A stretch of DNA of 5,973 nt from an uncultured Burkholderiales bacterium (GCA_946480465.1 CAMLJY010000173.1:1-5973); one strand, 5' to 3'. Positions 1-5,973 are shown, counted from the stretch's first letter. Translations and numbers: made by a program. Notes: generated by a model from the sequence alone, not told the origin.

Positions 1-1541
1 CACACCTCGCCGAAGAGCTTCAGCACCTGCTTGTCGTAGACCCAGTCCTCCAGCATCTGCGACGGCGCCTCCACGAAATCGCGCTTCACGCTGGTGCCGG
101 CCTGGCTGACGTAGCGCGTGGCCGACAGGTTGTTGTGCACCGCGTGGCCCAGCTCGTGCAGCAGGGTTTCCAGCTCGTCCAAGGTCAAACCCTTGCGGTC
201 GAAGTTGACCACCAGCGCGGCCTGCGAGGTGCGCTTCAGCGCCGTCGAACTGCCGCGCATGCCCCACACCGCCGCGTGGTTGTACTTGCCCTCGCGCGGA
301 TACAGGTCGATCCACAGCGTTCCCAGCGCCCGGCCCGTGGCCGCGTCGGATACGCGATAGGCCTGCACCTCGGGATGCCACAGCTTCACGTCCGGAACCC
401 GCTCGTAGCGCACGCCCATCAGCTTCTCGATCAGGCGCAGGCAGAACTGCAGGCTTTCCTGCGGCGGGAAGTACTGGCGGAAGGATTCCTGGTCGACGCT
501 GTAGCGCGCCTTGCGCACCCGCTCGGTGTAGTACAGCAGGTCCCAGCGTTCGATGCGCACCGACTCGAACGGCTTGCCCAGGTGCTCGGCCTTGGCGCGG
601 CGCAGTTCGTCGATTTCGCGACGTTCGCGCTCTTCCAGCGCGGCTTTCACCTCGGCGAGGAAGGCCTGCGCCCGGGGCACCGATTCGGCCATGCGCCGCC
701 GCACCGTGAATTCTGCCCAGCTGGACGCGCCGAACAGCGACACGTACTCCTGGCGCAGCTTCGTGATCTCCGCCAGCAGCTTCAGGTTGCCCTCCCCGCC
801 CTCGTTGGTCTTGGCACGCCACATGCGCTCGCGCGCGCCGGCGTCTTCGGCCAGCTGCATCACGGGGTCGTAGGTGGGGTAGTCCAGCCCGAGCAGCACG
901 CGGCCCTGGTCGTCGCGCTTGGCGTTCTTCCACACGCCCTCAGGCACGCCCTTGAGTTCCGCCTCGGTGAAGGCCAGCGTGACCGCCGCGTCGCGCACGT
1001 TGCGGTCGAACTCGATGCCCAGCGCGGACACCCGGTCGATCAGGGCCTTGGCCTGCTGCCGCTTGGCGGGCGGCAGGGAGACCCCGGAGTCCTCGAAGCC
1101 TTCGAGCAAGGTGCTCAGGAACTCCTGGTCGATCGCGTCGCGCGGCTTCACCCGCTTGGCGGCCAGGTACAGCTTCTCGTTCTGGCCCAGCGCGGAGTTG
1201 AACTCGGTCCAACGCTGCTCGCAGGCTTCCGAGGCTTCGCGCACCGGCTTGTCCGGGTGCACGGCGGAGAGGAATTGCAGCGGGTAGCCGGCATCCTCCA
1301 TCAGCGCGGCAAGGCGGTCGTAGGCAAGCAGCCAGCCGCCATCGGGCGCCCGCTTCTCGAGCTGGCGCAGGGCCTTTGCCGCATTGGCCAGCCCGCGGTC
1401 GCACGCGCCCTTCAGGCCGTCCGGGTTCGTGAAGCTCGGGAAGGCCGGGCCGGGCAAGGTCGGGGCTGCGAGGGCCGCGGGGCCGAGGCCGGCCATCAGC
1501 AGGGCCAGGGCATGGTGGATCGTCGAGCGTCTGAGCTTCAT
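1..1541 (-). CDS. Exported M3-family zinc metallopeptidase (thimet oligopeptidase-like), 3' part cut off by window edge
   Basis: The visible part is 513 residues, from the ATG at 1541 to the left edge; the C-terminus is missing. The zinc site is clear: HELGH at about residues 462-466 gives two histidine ligands and the catalytic glutamate E463. The following DFVEAPSQMLEDW stretch (about 488-500) carries the likely third ligand, E491. Both motifs are typical of family M3, and the second resembles thimet oligopeptidase/neurolysin. Family members are usually about 650-700 residues, so roughly a quarter is missing, including the C-terminal substrate-binding His/Tyr region. The N-terminus MKLRRSTIHHALALLMAGLGP is a Sec-type signal with a likely cut after ALA (residue 25), so periplasmic or extracellular action is inferred, whereas well-known M3 enzymes are mostly cytosolic. 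M3 enzymes cleave short peptides rather than folded proteins. The start lies 17 bp after the S8 peptidase stop, with only a weak GGGAA-type ribosome site, so translational coupling is likely. The family call is firm; the substrate is unknown. Confidence 0.93.
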   Translation of the reverse strand, partial: MKLRRSTIHHALALLMAGLGPAALAAPTLPGPAFPSFTNPDGLKGACDRGLANAAKALRQLEKRAPDGGWLLAYDRLAALMEDAGYPLQFLSAVHPDKPVREASEACEQRWTEFNSALGQNEKLYLAAKRVKPRDAIDQEFLSTLLEGFEDSGVSLPPAKRQQAKALIDRVSALGIEFDRNVRDAAVTLAFTEAELKGVPEGVWKNAKRDDQGRVLLGLDYPTYDPVMQLAEDAGARERMWRAKTNEGGEGNLKLLAEITKLRQEYVSLFGASSWAEFTVRRRMAESVPRAQAFLAEVKAALEERERREIDELRRAKAEHLGKPFESVRIERWDLLYYTERVRKARYSVDQESFRQYFPPQESLQFCLRLIEKLMGVRYERVPDVKLWHPEVQAYRVSDAATGRALGTLWIDLYPREGKYNHAAVWGMRGSSTALKRTSQAALVVNFDRKGLTLDELETLLHELGHAVHNNLSATRYVSQAGTSVKRDFVEAPSQMLEDWVYDKQVLKLFGEV

Positions 1542-1558
1542 GCGTGTCGTTCCCGGCC

Positions 1559-3406
1559 TCACAGCGCTTGCGCCGCGGCCAAAGCCTTCTTCGGGTGGAT
1601 GAGGTTGCGCCGGCCGTCGCTGCTGCGGTCGGCGGTCTTCACGATGAGGTCGATCACGTCTGCCGGCTTCAGCTTCGGGTTCACCACCAGCAGCTTGGCG
1701 GCCAGGTTCGCCACCTGCGGCGCGGCCATCGAGGTTCCGGACAGCGCCACGCGCTGGCCGCCCGGCAGGAAGCTGTCGACCTGGTAGCCGTTGGCATGCA
1801 CCTTCACGGTGGGGCCGTAGCTCGTGAACGGCGCCTCGTCGCCGGCGCGGTCCACCGCGCCTACGGTGAGCAGGTTGGGCGCGACGATGTCCGCTGGCAT
1901 GTTCTCCGCAAAGCTGGAGTCGGCATTGCTGTTGCCGGCGGCGGTGATGAACAGGATTCCCGGCGCGCTGGCGAAGGCCGCCACCAGCGCCTTCTTGCCG
2001 ATGTCGAAGTACTCGCGCGCCAGGGCCTTGCGCTCGTCAGGCGTCTTGCCGATGCCGCATTGCTCCAGTTCGGCGGCCACGTCGCCGACACTGCCACCCC
2101 AGCTGAGGTTGGCCACGCGCACCCCCTGGCGCTTGAAGTGATCAACCGTGGCTTGGAAGGCCTTGGCGTCGCGCTCGGCCTGCTCGCGGCCCGGGCAGGG
2201 ATCGGGCTTGAGCGTGTGGCTGAACTCCATCCGGCCGACCACCAGGCGCGCCTGGGGCACGCCAGCCAGCGCAATGCCCGCGACGTGCGTGCCGTGCTGG
2301 TAGTTGCCCGCCAGCCCCAGCTCCTCGATGGTCGGCCGGTACTGCTGCGGCGACAGCGTCGACAGCAGCTGCTTGACCTGACTGGCTTCGGCGCTGTCGA
2401 TGTTCGAACGCAGGTCCGACAGGCCCTTGGTTCGCGCCGTCATCTGCGGCAGCCTGGCCTGCAGTGCCGGCGGGATGGGCATCAGCTCTCCCTCGGCCGG
2501 GCGGCCGTACTTGTCGTGGGCGATGACGGACGGACGGCCGTCGACGCGCAGCACCTGCCCGGGAAACAGCCGCGTTTCGACGCCGCTGTCCCACACCGCC
2601 ACCACCACGCTCCGGCCGCTCACATTGGAAGGCAGCATCGCGTCGCGCGCGGCCCAGACGTCGGGCTTCTCGACCTCGTGGGCCGCCAGGTAGGCCGTGT
2701 AGGTGTCCACCAGTGTGGCCTTCAGCGGCAACACGGCCGTCAGCGTCAGGCGCGAGGCGACGACGCCGGGCGCGAAGTCGCTGCTGAGGGCTCCGTTGGC
2801 GTCGACGATGGGTTGCCAGACCTCGCGCACCCGCCCCAGCAGCAGCGATTCGCCCAGCAGTTCGGCCCCCGCCTTCGCCCCCTTGATGTCGTTCTCGACC
2901 ACTGCATACGGCATGGCCGCCAGCTCGCTCGTGATGGCTTCCCCGACGGCCTTGCGGAAGGCTTCGCTGCCGGGCGGATGCTGCTTGGCGGCCTGCGCCA
3001 TGGCACGCAGGCGCAGGCCCGACAGCAGCTTGTCGGCGGGCTTGTCCTGCAGCGTCCGCAGTTCGTCCAGGCGGGCGATGGCGCTGTCGTAGCGCCCGTC
3101 GAGGAAGTCGAGCACGGCGAGCGTGCCCATCAGGTCGCGCCGCGTGCCCTTGTCGGCGATGTCGTAGCCGGCGAGCAGCGCCTCGGTGTCGCGCCGCACG
3201 GCGGCGGCGAAAGGCCCGAAGCGCTCGGCGCTGCGCACGAGGTCTTCGAGCTTGCCGTCGATCTTGTAGCTGAAGCGCGGCAGGTCGGCCGCCTTCTCGA
3301 TGCGGGGCCTGGCGGCCTGCTGCTGCGGCTGCGCGACGGCGGCGGCGTGGCCCGCGATGGCCAGCGCGATCGCCAGCGCAATCCGCGCCAGGGGGTGACG
3401 AAGCAT
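1559..3406 (-). CDS. Exported S8-family (subtilisin-like) serine peptidase
   Basis: This is a complete protein of 615 residues. The catalytic set is intact: Asp273 in VVAVWDSGVE, His371 in QHGTHVAGIA, the oxyanion Asn492 in ITAAGNSN, and the nucleophile Ser559 in SGTSMAAPQVA. Residues 1-25 form a Sec signal peptide (hydrophobic LARIALAIALAIAGHAAA core, likely cut after AVA), so it acts outside the cytoplasm. About 245 residues precede the catalytic domain. Within them, residues about 90-140 look helical and TPR-like (GRYDSAIARLDELRTLQ). This region is too long and unlike the usual I9 propeptide. The Asp-to-His spacing is about 98 residues, against about 32 in classical subtilisins, because of a charged helical insertion at about 296-366. 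The only two cysteines, C404 and C450, could form a disulfide after export. There is no C-terminal anchor or secretion domain; the protein ends soon after the catalytic domain. The start at 3406 is supported by AGGGAG (3412-3417) five bases upstream and by the signal peptide that begins there. It lies upstream of the M3 gene, probably in the same operon. Target proteins are unknown. Confidence 0.95.
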   Translation of the reverse strand: MLRHPLARIALAIALAIAGHAAAVAQPQQQAARPRIEKAADLPRFSYKIDGKLEDLVRSAERFGPFAAAVRRDTEALLAGYDIADKGTRRDLMGTLAVLDFLDGRYDSAIARLDELRTLQDKPADKLLSGLRLRAMAQAAKQHPPGSEAFRKAVGEAITSELAAMPYAVVENDIKGAKAGAELLGESLLLGRVREVWQPIVDANGALSSDFAPGVVASRLTLTAVLPLKATLVDTYTAYLAAHEVEKPDVWAARDAMLPSNVSGRSVVVAVWDSGVETRLFPGQVLRVDGRPSVIAHDKYGRPAEGELMPIPPALQARLPQMTARTKGLSDLRSNIDSAEASQVKQLLSTLSPQQYRPTIEELGLAGNYQHGTHVAGIALAGVPQARLVVGRMEFSHTLKPDPCPGREQAERDAKAFQATVDHFKRQGVRVANLSWGGSVGDVAAELEQCGIGKTPDERKALAREYFDIGKKALVAAFASAPGILFITAAGNSNADSSFAENMPADIVAPNLLTVGAVDRAGDEAPFTSYGPTVKVHANGYQVDSFLPGGQRVALSGTSMAAPQVANLAAKLLVVNPKLKPADVIDLIVKTADRSSDGRRNLIHPKKALAAAQAL

Positions 3407-3458
3407 GGGGGCTCCCTGTGGTCCAGGGCGCCGATGCTAGCTGCCAGGAAGACCGTCC

Positions 3459-3479
3459 CGGTCCTCATGCGACGGACCG
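3459..3479. repeat. Short inverted repeat in the prpE-S8 gap
   Basis: CGGTCC (3459-3464) and GGACCG (3474-3479) are perfect complements around a 9-base loop, in the 136-bp gap between the prpE stop and the S8 start. An overlapping alternative stem, GACCG-TCC-CGGTC, lies at 3451-3463, and ACCGCGGT at 3476-3483 is self-complementary. No T-run follows on the minus strand, so this is not a standard intrinsic terminator. It may be only a chance product of high G+C. I see no convincing promoter in the rest of the gap, so read-through from prpE into the peptidase genes remains possible. Confidence 0.25.
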
Positions 3480-3542
3480 CGGTTCAGAGGGAATGAACGG
3501 CGGCCGAGGGTATTCCCGAGGGCGGGTGCTTCGTGTAGTGCC

Positions 3543-5444
3543 TCAGGCCGGCGGCGACACGAGATCGCGGATCTGCTGCAGCGCGCTTGGATCCTCGATG
3601 GTCGTCAGGTCGCCGGGGTCGCGCTGTTCGCACACCGCCTGGATCGCCCGCCGCAGAAGCTTGCCTGAACGCGTCTTGGGCAGCACGGTGACGAAGCGCA
3701 CCCGGGCCGGCCGGGCCACCGCGCCCAGCTGCTCGTCGACGCGCTTCATCACCTCCCCTTCCAGCGCCAGGGCGGCCGCGGGGTCCGCCGCCCGCGCGGG
3801 GTCCTTCAGCACCGCGAAAGCCATCGCCACCTGCCCCTTGAGCTGGTCGGCCACCCCCACCACCGCCACCTCGGCGACCTGGGGATGGCTGGCGATGCTC
3901 TCCTCGATCTCGCGGGTGCCGAGCCGGTGGCCGGCGACGTTGATGACGTCGTCGGTGCGGCCGAGGATGAAGTAGTAGCCGTCCTCGTCCCGGATGGCCC
4001 AGTCGAAGGTGTTGTAGACCTGCCGGCCGGGGATGCTGGACCAGTAGGTGCGGACGAACCGCTCGTCGTCGCGCCACACGGTCTGCATGCAGCCCGGCGG
4101 CAGCGGCCCCTCGATGGCCAGCACGCCCTTCTGGTTCGGCCCCTCCAGCGTGCGGCCGGTCGCTTCGTCGATCAGCTTCACGTCGTAGCCGTACATCGGC
4201 ACGCCGGGCGAGCCGAACTTCGAGGGCATGCGCTCGATGCCGTTGGCCACGGTGAGGATCGGCCACCCGGTCTCGGTCTGCCAGTAGTTGTCGATGATCG
4301 GCTTGCCCAGGCCCTCGGCGATCCACTGTGCGGTGGGCTCGTCCAAGGGCTCGCCGGCCAGGAACAGCGCGCGCAAGGACGACAGGTCGTGTCGCTTCAG
4401 CAGTGCCGGATCCTGCTTCTTCAGCACGCGCACGGCGGTGGGTGCGCTGAACATCGTGGTGACGCGGTACTTCTCGACCAGGCTCCACCAGATGCCGCCG
4501 TCCGGGCGGACCGGCAGGCCTTCGTACATCAGCGTGGCCATGCCTGCGATCAGCGGGCCATAGACGATGTAGCTGTGGCCCACCACCCAGCCGATGTCGC
4601 TGGTGGAGAAGAAGGTCTCGCCGGGCGCGCCGCAGAAGATGTGCTTCATCGATGCGGCCAGCGCCACCGCGTAACCCCCAGTGTCGCGCTGCACGCCCTT
4701 CGGGCGGCCCGTGGTGCCGCTGGTGTAGAGCGTGTAGCTGGGATGCGCGGAATCCACCCAAGTGCAGGGCACCTGCGCGCCGGCGTGCCGTTCCCGCAGC
4801 GCGGCGTAGTCGTGGTCGCGGCCCGGCACACGTTCGAACGGCGCGAGGCCGCGGTCGACCATCAGAACCGATGCCGGCTGGTGCTTCGACAGCCGCAAGG
4901 CCTCGTCGAGCAGCGGCTTGTAGGGCACCACCTTGCCGCCCCGGCTGCCGGCGTCGGCGCTGACGATGACGGTGGGCTCGGCATCCTCGATGCGGCTGGC
5001 CAGGCTGACGCTGGCAAAGCCGCCGAACACCACCGAGTGGATCGCGCCGATGCGCGTGCAGGCCAGCATGGCGAAGGCCGCCTCGGGAATCATCGGCATG
5101 TACAGCAGCACGCGGTCGCCCTGCTTCACGCCCATCGCCTTCAGCACCGCGGCCATGCGCTGCACTTCGGCGTGCAGCTGCGCAAAGCTGAAGACGCGTT
5201 CCTGGTCGACCTCGGTCGAGACCCAGATCAGCGCCGGCTTGTCGCCCTGCGTGGCGACGTGCCGGTCGACGGCGTTGTGGCACAGGTTGGTGCGGCCGCC
5301 GGCGAACCAGCTGGCAAAGGGCGGGCGGCTGTGGTCGCAGACCTGCGAGAACGGGGTGGACCAGTCGACCAGCGCGGCCTGTTCGCGCCAGAAGCCGTCG
5401 CGGTCCTCGATGGAGCGACGGTGGAAGTCGCGGTAGCTGCTCAT
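3543..5444 (-). CDS. prpE: Propionyl-CoA synthetase (propionate-CoA ligase, PrpE)
   Basis: This 633-residue cytoplasmic enzyme activates propionate with ATP and CoA through a propionyl-AMP intermediate (EC 6.2.1.17) and normally feeds the 2-methylcitrate cycle. It is an ANL-superfamily adenylating enzyme with all core motifs: the ATP loop YTSGTTGRPKG at about 240-250, NYWQTETGWP at 386-395, the hinge GRTDDVINVAGHRLGTREIEE beginning at 495, and the C-terminal TRSGKLLRR with catalytic lysine K595. That lysine is the residue acylated for control in studied PrpE and Acs enzymes. PrpE rather than acetyl-CoA synthetase is indicated by GVQRDTGGYAVAL after the ATP loop, by NYWQTETGWP where Acs has WWQTETGG, by VVPYKPLLDEAL at about 172-183, and by length (PrpE is about 630, Acs about 650). 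The ATG at 5444 has AAGGAG eight bases upstream and begins the usual N-terminus MSSYRDFHRRSIEDRDGFW. The frame stays open to an ATG at 5558, but those 38 extra residues are not PrpE-like. No other prp gene is visible. Paralogues may accept acetate or other short acids. Confidence 0.95.
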   Translation of the reverse strand: MSSYRDFHRRSIEDRDGFWREQAALVDWSTPFSQVCDHSRPPFASWFAGGRTNLCHNAVDRHVATQGDKPALIWVSTEVDQERVFSFAQLHAEVQRMAAVLKAMGVKQGDRVLLYMPMIPEAAFAMLACTRIGAIHSVVFGGFASVSLASRIEDAEPTVIVSADAGSRGGKVVPYKPLLDEALRLSKHQPASVLMVDRGLAPFERVPGRDHDYAALRERHAGAQVPCTWVDSAHPSYTLYTSGTTGRPKGVQRDTGGYAVALAASMKHIFCGAPGETFFSTSDIGWVVGHSYIVYGPLIAGMATLMYEGLPVRPDGGIWWSLVEKYRVTTMFSAPTAVRVLKKQDPALLKRHDLSSLRALFLAGEPLDEPTAQWIAEGLGKPIIDNYWQTETGWPILTVANGIERMPSKFGSPGVPMYGYDVKLIDEATGRTLEGPNQKGVLAIEGPLPPGCMQTVWRDDERFVRTYWSSIPGRQVYNTFDWAIRDEDGYYFILGRTDDVINVAGHRLGTREIEESIASHPQVAEVAVVGVADQLKGQVAMAFAVLKDPARAADPAAALALEGEVMKRVDEQLGAVARPARVRFVTVLPKTRSGKLLRRAIQAVCEQRDPGDLTTIEDPSALQQIRDLVSPPA

Positions 5445-5452
5445 CGCTGGGT

Positions 5453-5458
5453 CTCCTT
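5453..5458 (-). promoter_or_regulatory. Ribosome binding site of prpE
   Basis: The minus strand reads AAGGAG (plus strand CTCCTT), eight bases before the ATG at 5442-5444. This near-consensus Shine-Dalgarno sequence fixes the prpE start at 5444 rather than at the in-frame upstream ATG at 5558. Confidence 0.85.
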
Positions 5459-5468
5459 GCCGTGGTGC

Positions 5469-5490
5469 CGCACCGTTCGCAGGCGGTGCG
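5469..5490 (-). promoter_or_regulatory. Hairpin in the prpE leader
   Basis: CGCACCG (5469-5475) and CGGTGCG (5484-5490) are perfect 7-base complements around an 8-base loop, all G/C-rich. In the prpE mRNA the hairpin would end about 10 bases before the AAGGAG site. The 3' arm can also pair with the adjacent CACC (5464-5467 on the minus strand) in a smaller alternative stem, so two structures compete. A role in translation or mRNA stability is inference; it also depends on transcription starting upstream of 5490, which I could not establish. Confidence 0.4.
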
Positions 5491-5500
5491 ACGGACGGAT

Positions 5501-5515
5501 GTGCATGCATTGCAC
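5501..5515. promoter_or_regulatory. Palindrome GTGCA-N5-TGCAC, candidate operator half of a pair
   Basis: GTGCA (5501-5505) and TGCAC (5511-5515) form a perfect 5-base dyad around a 5-base centre, upstream of prpE in the divergent region. Its centre (5508) is 20 bp, about two helical turns, from the centre of the next palindrome. That spacing fits a pair of dimer binding sites. No known operator consensus is recognised, and no regulator gene is in the window. Confidence 0.35.
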
Positions 5516-5521
5516 GGCCGG

Positions 5522-5534
5522 GCACTGACAGTGC
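5522..5534. promoter_or_regulatory. Palindrome GCACTG-A-CAGTGC, candidate operator
   Basis: This is a perfect 6+1+6 dyad in the prpE/NlpC divergent region, centred on 5528. It is followed directly by GTGCAC (5531-5536, overlapping) and by a second copy of CACTGAC, so GTGCA/TGCAC words recur at both this site and the one at 5501-5515. A transcription factor site controlling prpE, the NlpC/P60 gene or both is a reasonable inference, but nothing identifies the factor. Confidence 0.4.
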
Positions 5535-5627
5535 ACTGACGCAGCGGCGGTTTTTCACACCGGCTTGACGGTCGACAAATCGTTGCCGGCACTCAGGGCG
5601 AGCCCGGGGCGACCCCCTGAAACCGGG

Positions 5628-5636
5628 TGGTATCCT
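5628..5636 (+). promoter_or_regulatory. Extended -10-like element for the NlpC/P60 gene
   Basis: TGGTATCCT matches the extended -10 pattern TGnTATAAT at TGn plus four of six -10 bases. It ends eight bases before the GTG start, so transcription would begin at or next to the start codon and give a leaderless message. This agrees with the lack of a ribosome binding site at normal distance. No good -35 lies about 17 bp upstream; TTGACG at 5565-5570 is too far away. Tentative. Confidence 0.35.
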
Positions 5637-5644
5637 CCGCCGCT

Positions 5645-5973
5645 GTGCCGATCCGCCCTGCCCTGATCCCCCGCCTGCTCAGCCTGGCCGCCTGCTTCGC
5701 AGCGCTGGCCGGCGCGGCCCAGGCGGCACCGGACCCGGCGGCCGCGCCCACCGATCCGGTGATGGCGCTGCTGGCCGAACGCAAGCTGCTGAAGCCGCTG
5801 GATTCCCCGGTGATGCAGACGGTGCGCGACAAGGCGTCAGAGCTGGTGATGTCCGCCATGAACTTCCTCGGCGTGCCCTACCGGCGCGGCGGCAACACCG
5901 AGGCCACCGGCTTCGATTGCAGCGGCTTCACCCGCCACATCTTCGAGAACAGCCTGGGCCTGGTGCTGCCGCG
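5645..5973 (+). CDS. Exported NlpC/P60-family cysteine peptidase, N-terminal part
   Basis: The first 109 residues are present; the gene runs off the right edge. The N-terminus has a Sec signal (RPALIPRLLSLAACFAALAGAAQA), with a likely cut after AQA at residue 27 and no lipobox cysteine at the cut. A short linker and helix follow (about 28-75), then the start of the NlpC/P60 domain: FLGVPYRRGGNT (74-85) and GFDCSGF (89-95), in which Cys92 is the catalytic nucleophile. The catalytic His and third residue lie beyond the window. Family members hydrolyse peptide bonds in peptidoglycan stems, so a periplasmic cell-wall role is expected. The GTG at 5645 is chosen because the signal peptide follows at once; an in-frame GTG at 5627 is possible, and a stop at 5618-5620 rules out anything longer. 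The usual ribosome site is absent. The gene is divergent from prpE across 200 bp and shows no functional tie to it. Confidence 0.88.
   Translation, partial: MPIRPALIPRLLSLAACFAALAGAAQAAPDPAAAPTDPVMALLAERKLLKPLDSPVMQTVRDKASELVMSAMNFLGVPYRRGGNTEATGFDCSGFTRHIFENSLGLVLP

Noticed and set aside
135..1787. 550-residue open frame on the plus strand opposite the M3 gene
   Set aside because: It lies antisense to a gene with an intact zinc motif and signal peptide. Its composition is the Arg/Ala/Gly/His/Leu-rich pattern expected from the complement of G+C-biased codons, and it has no recognisable domain.
1544..3496. 650-residue open frame on the plus strand opposite the S8 gene
   Set aside because: The minus-strand frame carries the full S8 catalytic set. 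This frame runs through it with low-complexity composition and crosses gene boundaries at both ends.
3451..3497. Intrinsic terminator after prpE
   Set aside because: Several short stems are present (GACCG/CGGTC, CGGTCC/GGACCG, TTCA/TGAA), but none is followed by a T-run on the minus strand and they are weak or overlapping, so no terminator is called.
3885..5528. 547-residue open frame on the plus strand opposite prpE
   Set aside because: It is the antisense shadow of prpE, with no motif and no plausible start signals.
5445..5558. 38-residue N-terminal extension of PrpE from the ATG at 5558
   Set aside because: The ATG at 5444 has AAGGAG at ideal spacing and starts the family-typical N-terminus. 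The extension would run through the palindromes and the hairpin and looks unlike any PrpE.
3484..5592. 702-residue open frame on the minus strand in another phase of prpE
   Set aside because: It overlaps the real prpE frame, is arginine/alanine-rich, and lacks adenylation motifs in frame; it reflects high third-position G/C.
5593..5859. 88-residue minus-strand open frame opposite the NlpC/P60 gene
   Set aside because: It is serine/alanine-rich shadow sequence with no motif, while the plus-strand frame has a signal peptide and the FDCSGF active site.
1..5973. Mobile element, CRISPR array, toxin-antitoxin or defence system
   Set aside because: I found no regularly spaced repeats, transposase or integrase motifs, tRNA-like cloverleaf, or small paired genes; all well-supported genes belong to known enzyme families.

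Overview
This is a G+C-rich window with strong third-position G/C bias. That bias produces very long spurious reading frames opposite the real genes. Codon use, the PrpE sequence and the exported alanine-rich proteins suggest a proteobacterium, most likely a betaproteobacterium of the order Burkholderiales. This assignment is an inference from sequence style, not from a marker gene.

Layout from left to right: (1) 1-1541, minus strand, a zinc metallopeptidase of family M3 (thimet oligopeptidase-like) with an export signal; its C-terminus lies beyond the left edge. (2) 1559-3406, minus strand, a complete exported subtilisin-family (S8) serine peptidase with a long N-terminal region, ending 17 bp before the M3 start. 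(3) 3407-3542, a 136-bp gap with weak inverted repeats and no convincing terminator or promoter. (4) 3543-5444, minus strand, propionyl-CoA synthetase (prpE), complete, with a strong ribosome binding site. (5) 5445-5644, a 200-bp divergent intergenic region with two short palindromes whose centres lie 20 bp apart, a hairpin in the prpE leader, and an extended -10-like element just before the rightward gene. (6) 5645-5973, plus strand, the start of an exported NlpC/P60 cysteine peptidase, cut by the right edge.

How the genes work together: the S8 and M3 genes look like one transcription unit for two exported peptidases, one an endoprotease and the other an oligopeptidase that could degrade its products. 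PrpE activates propionate to propionyl-CoA in the cytoplasm, feeding the methylcitrate cycle or another propionyl-CoA route; no other prp gene is in the window. The NlpC/P60 protein is probably a cell-wall hydrolase. prpE and the S8/M3 pair share an orientation, but nothing in the sequence links their functions.

I see no mobile element, CRISPR array, tRNA, rRNA or phage gene. The window looks like ordinary chromosomal housekeeping and accessory enzymes. The points most worth a second look are the peptidase pair, the poorly characterised N-terminal half of the S8 protein, and the regulatory structure of the 200-bp divergent region.
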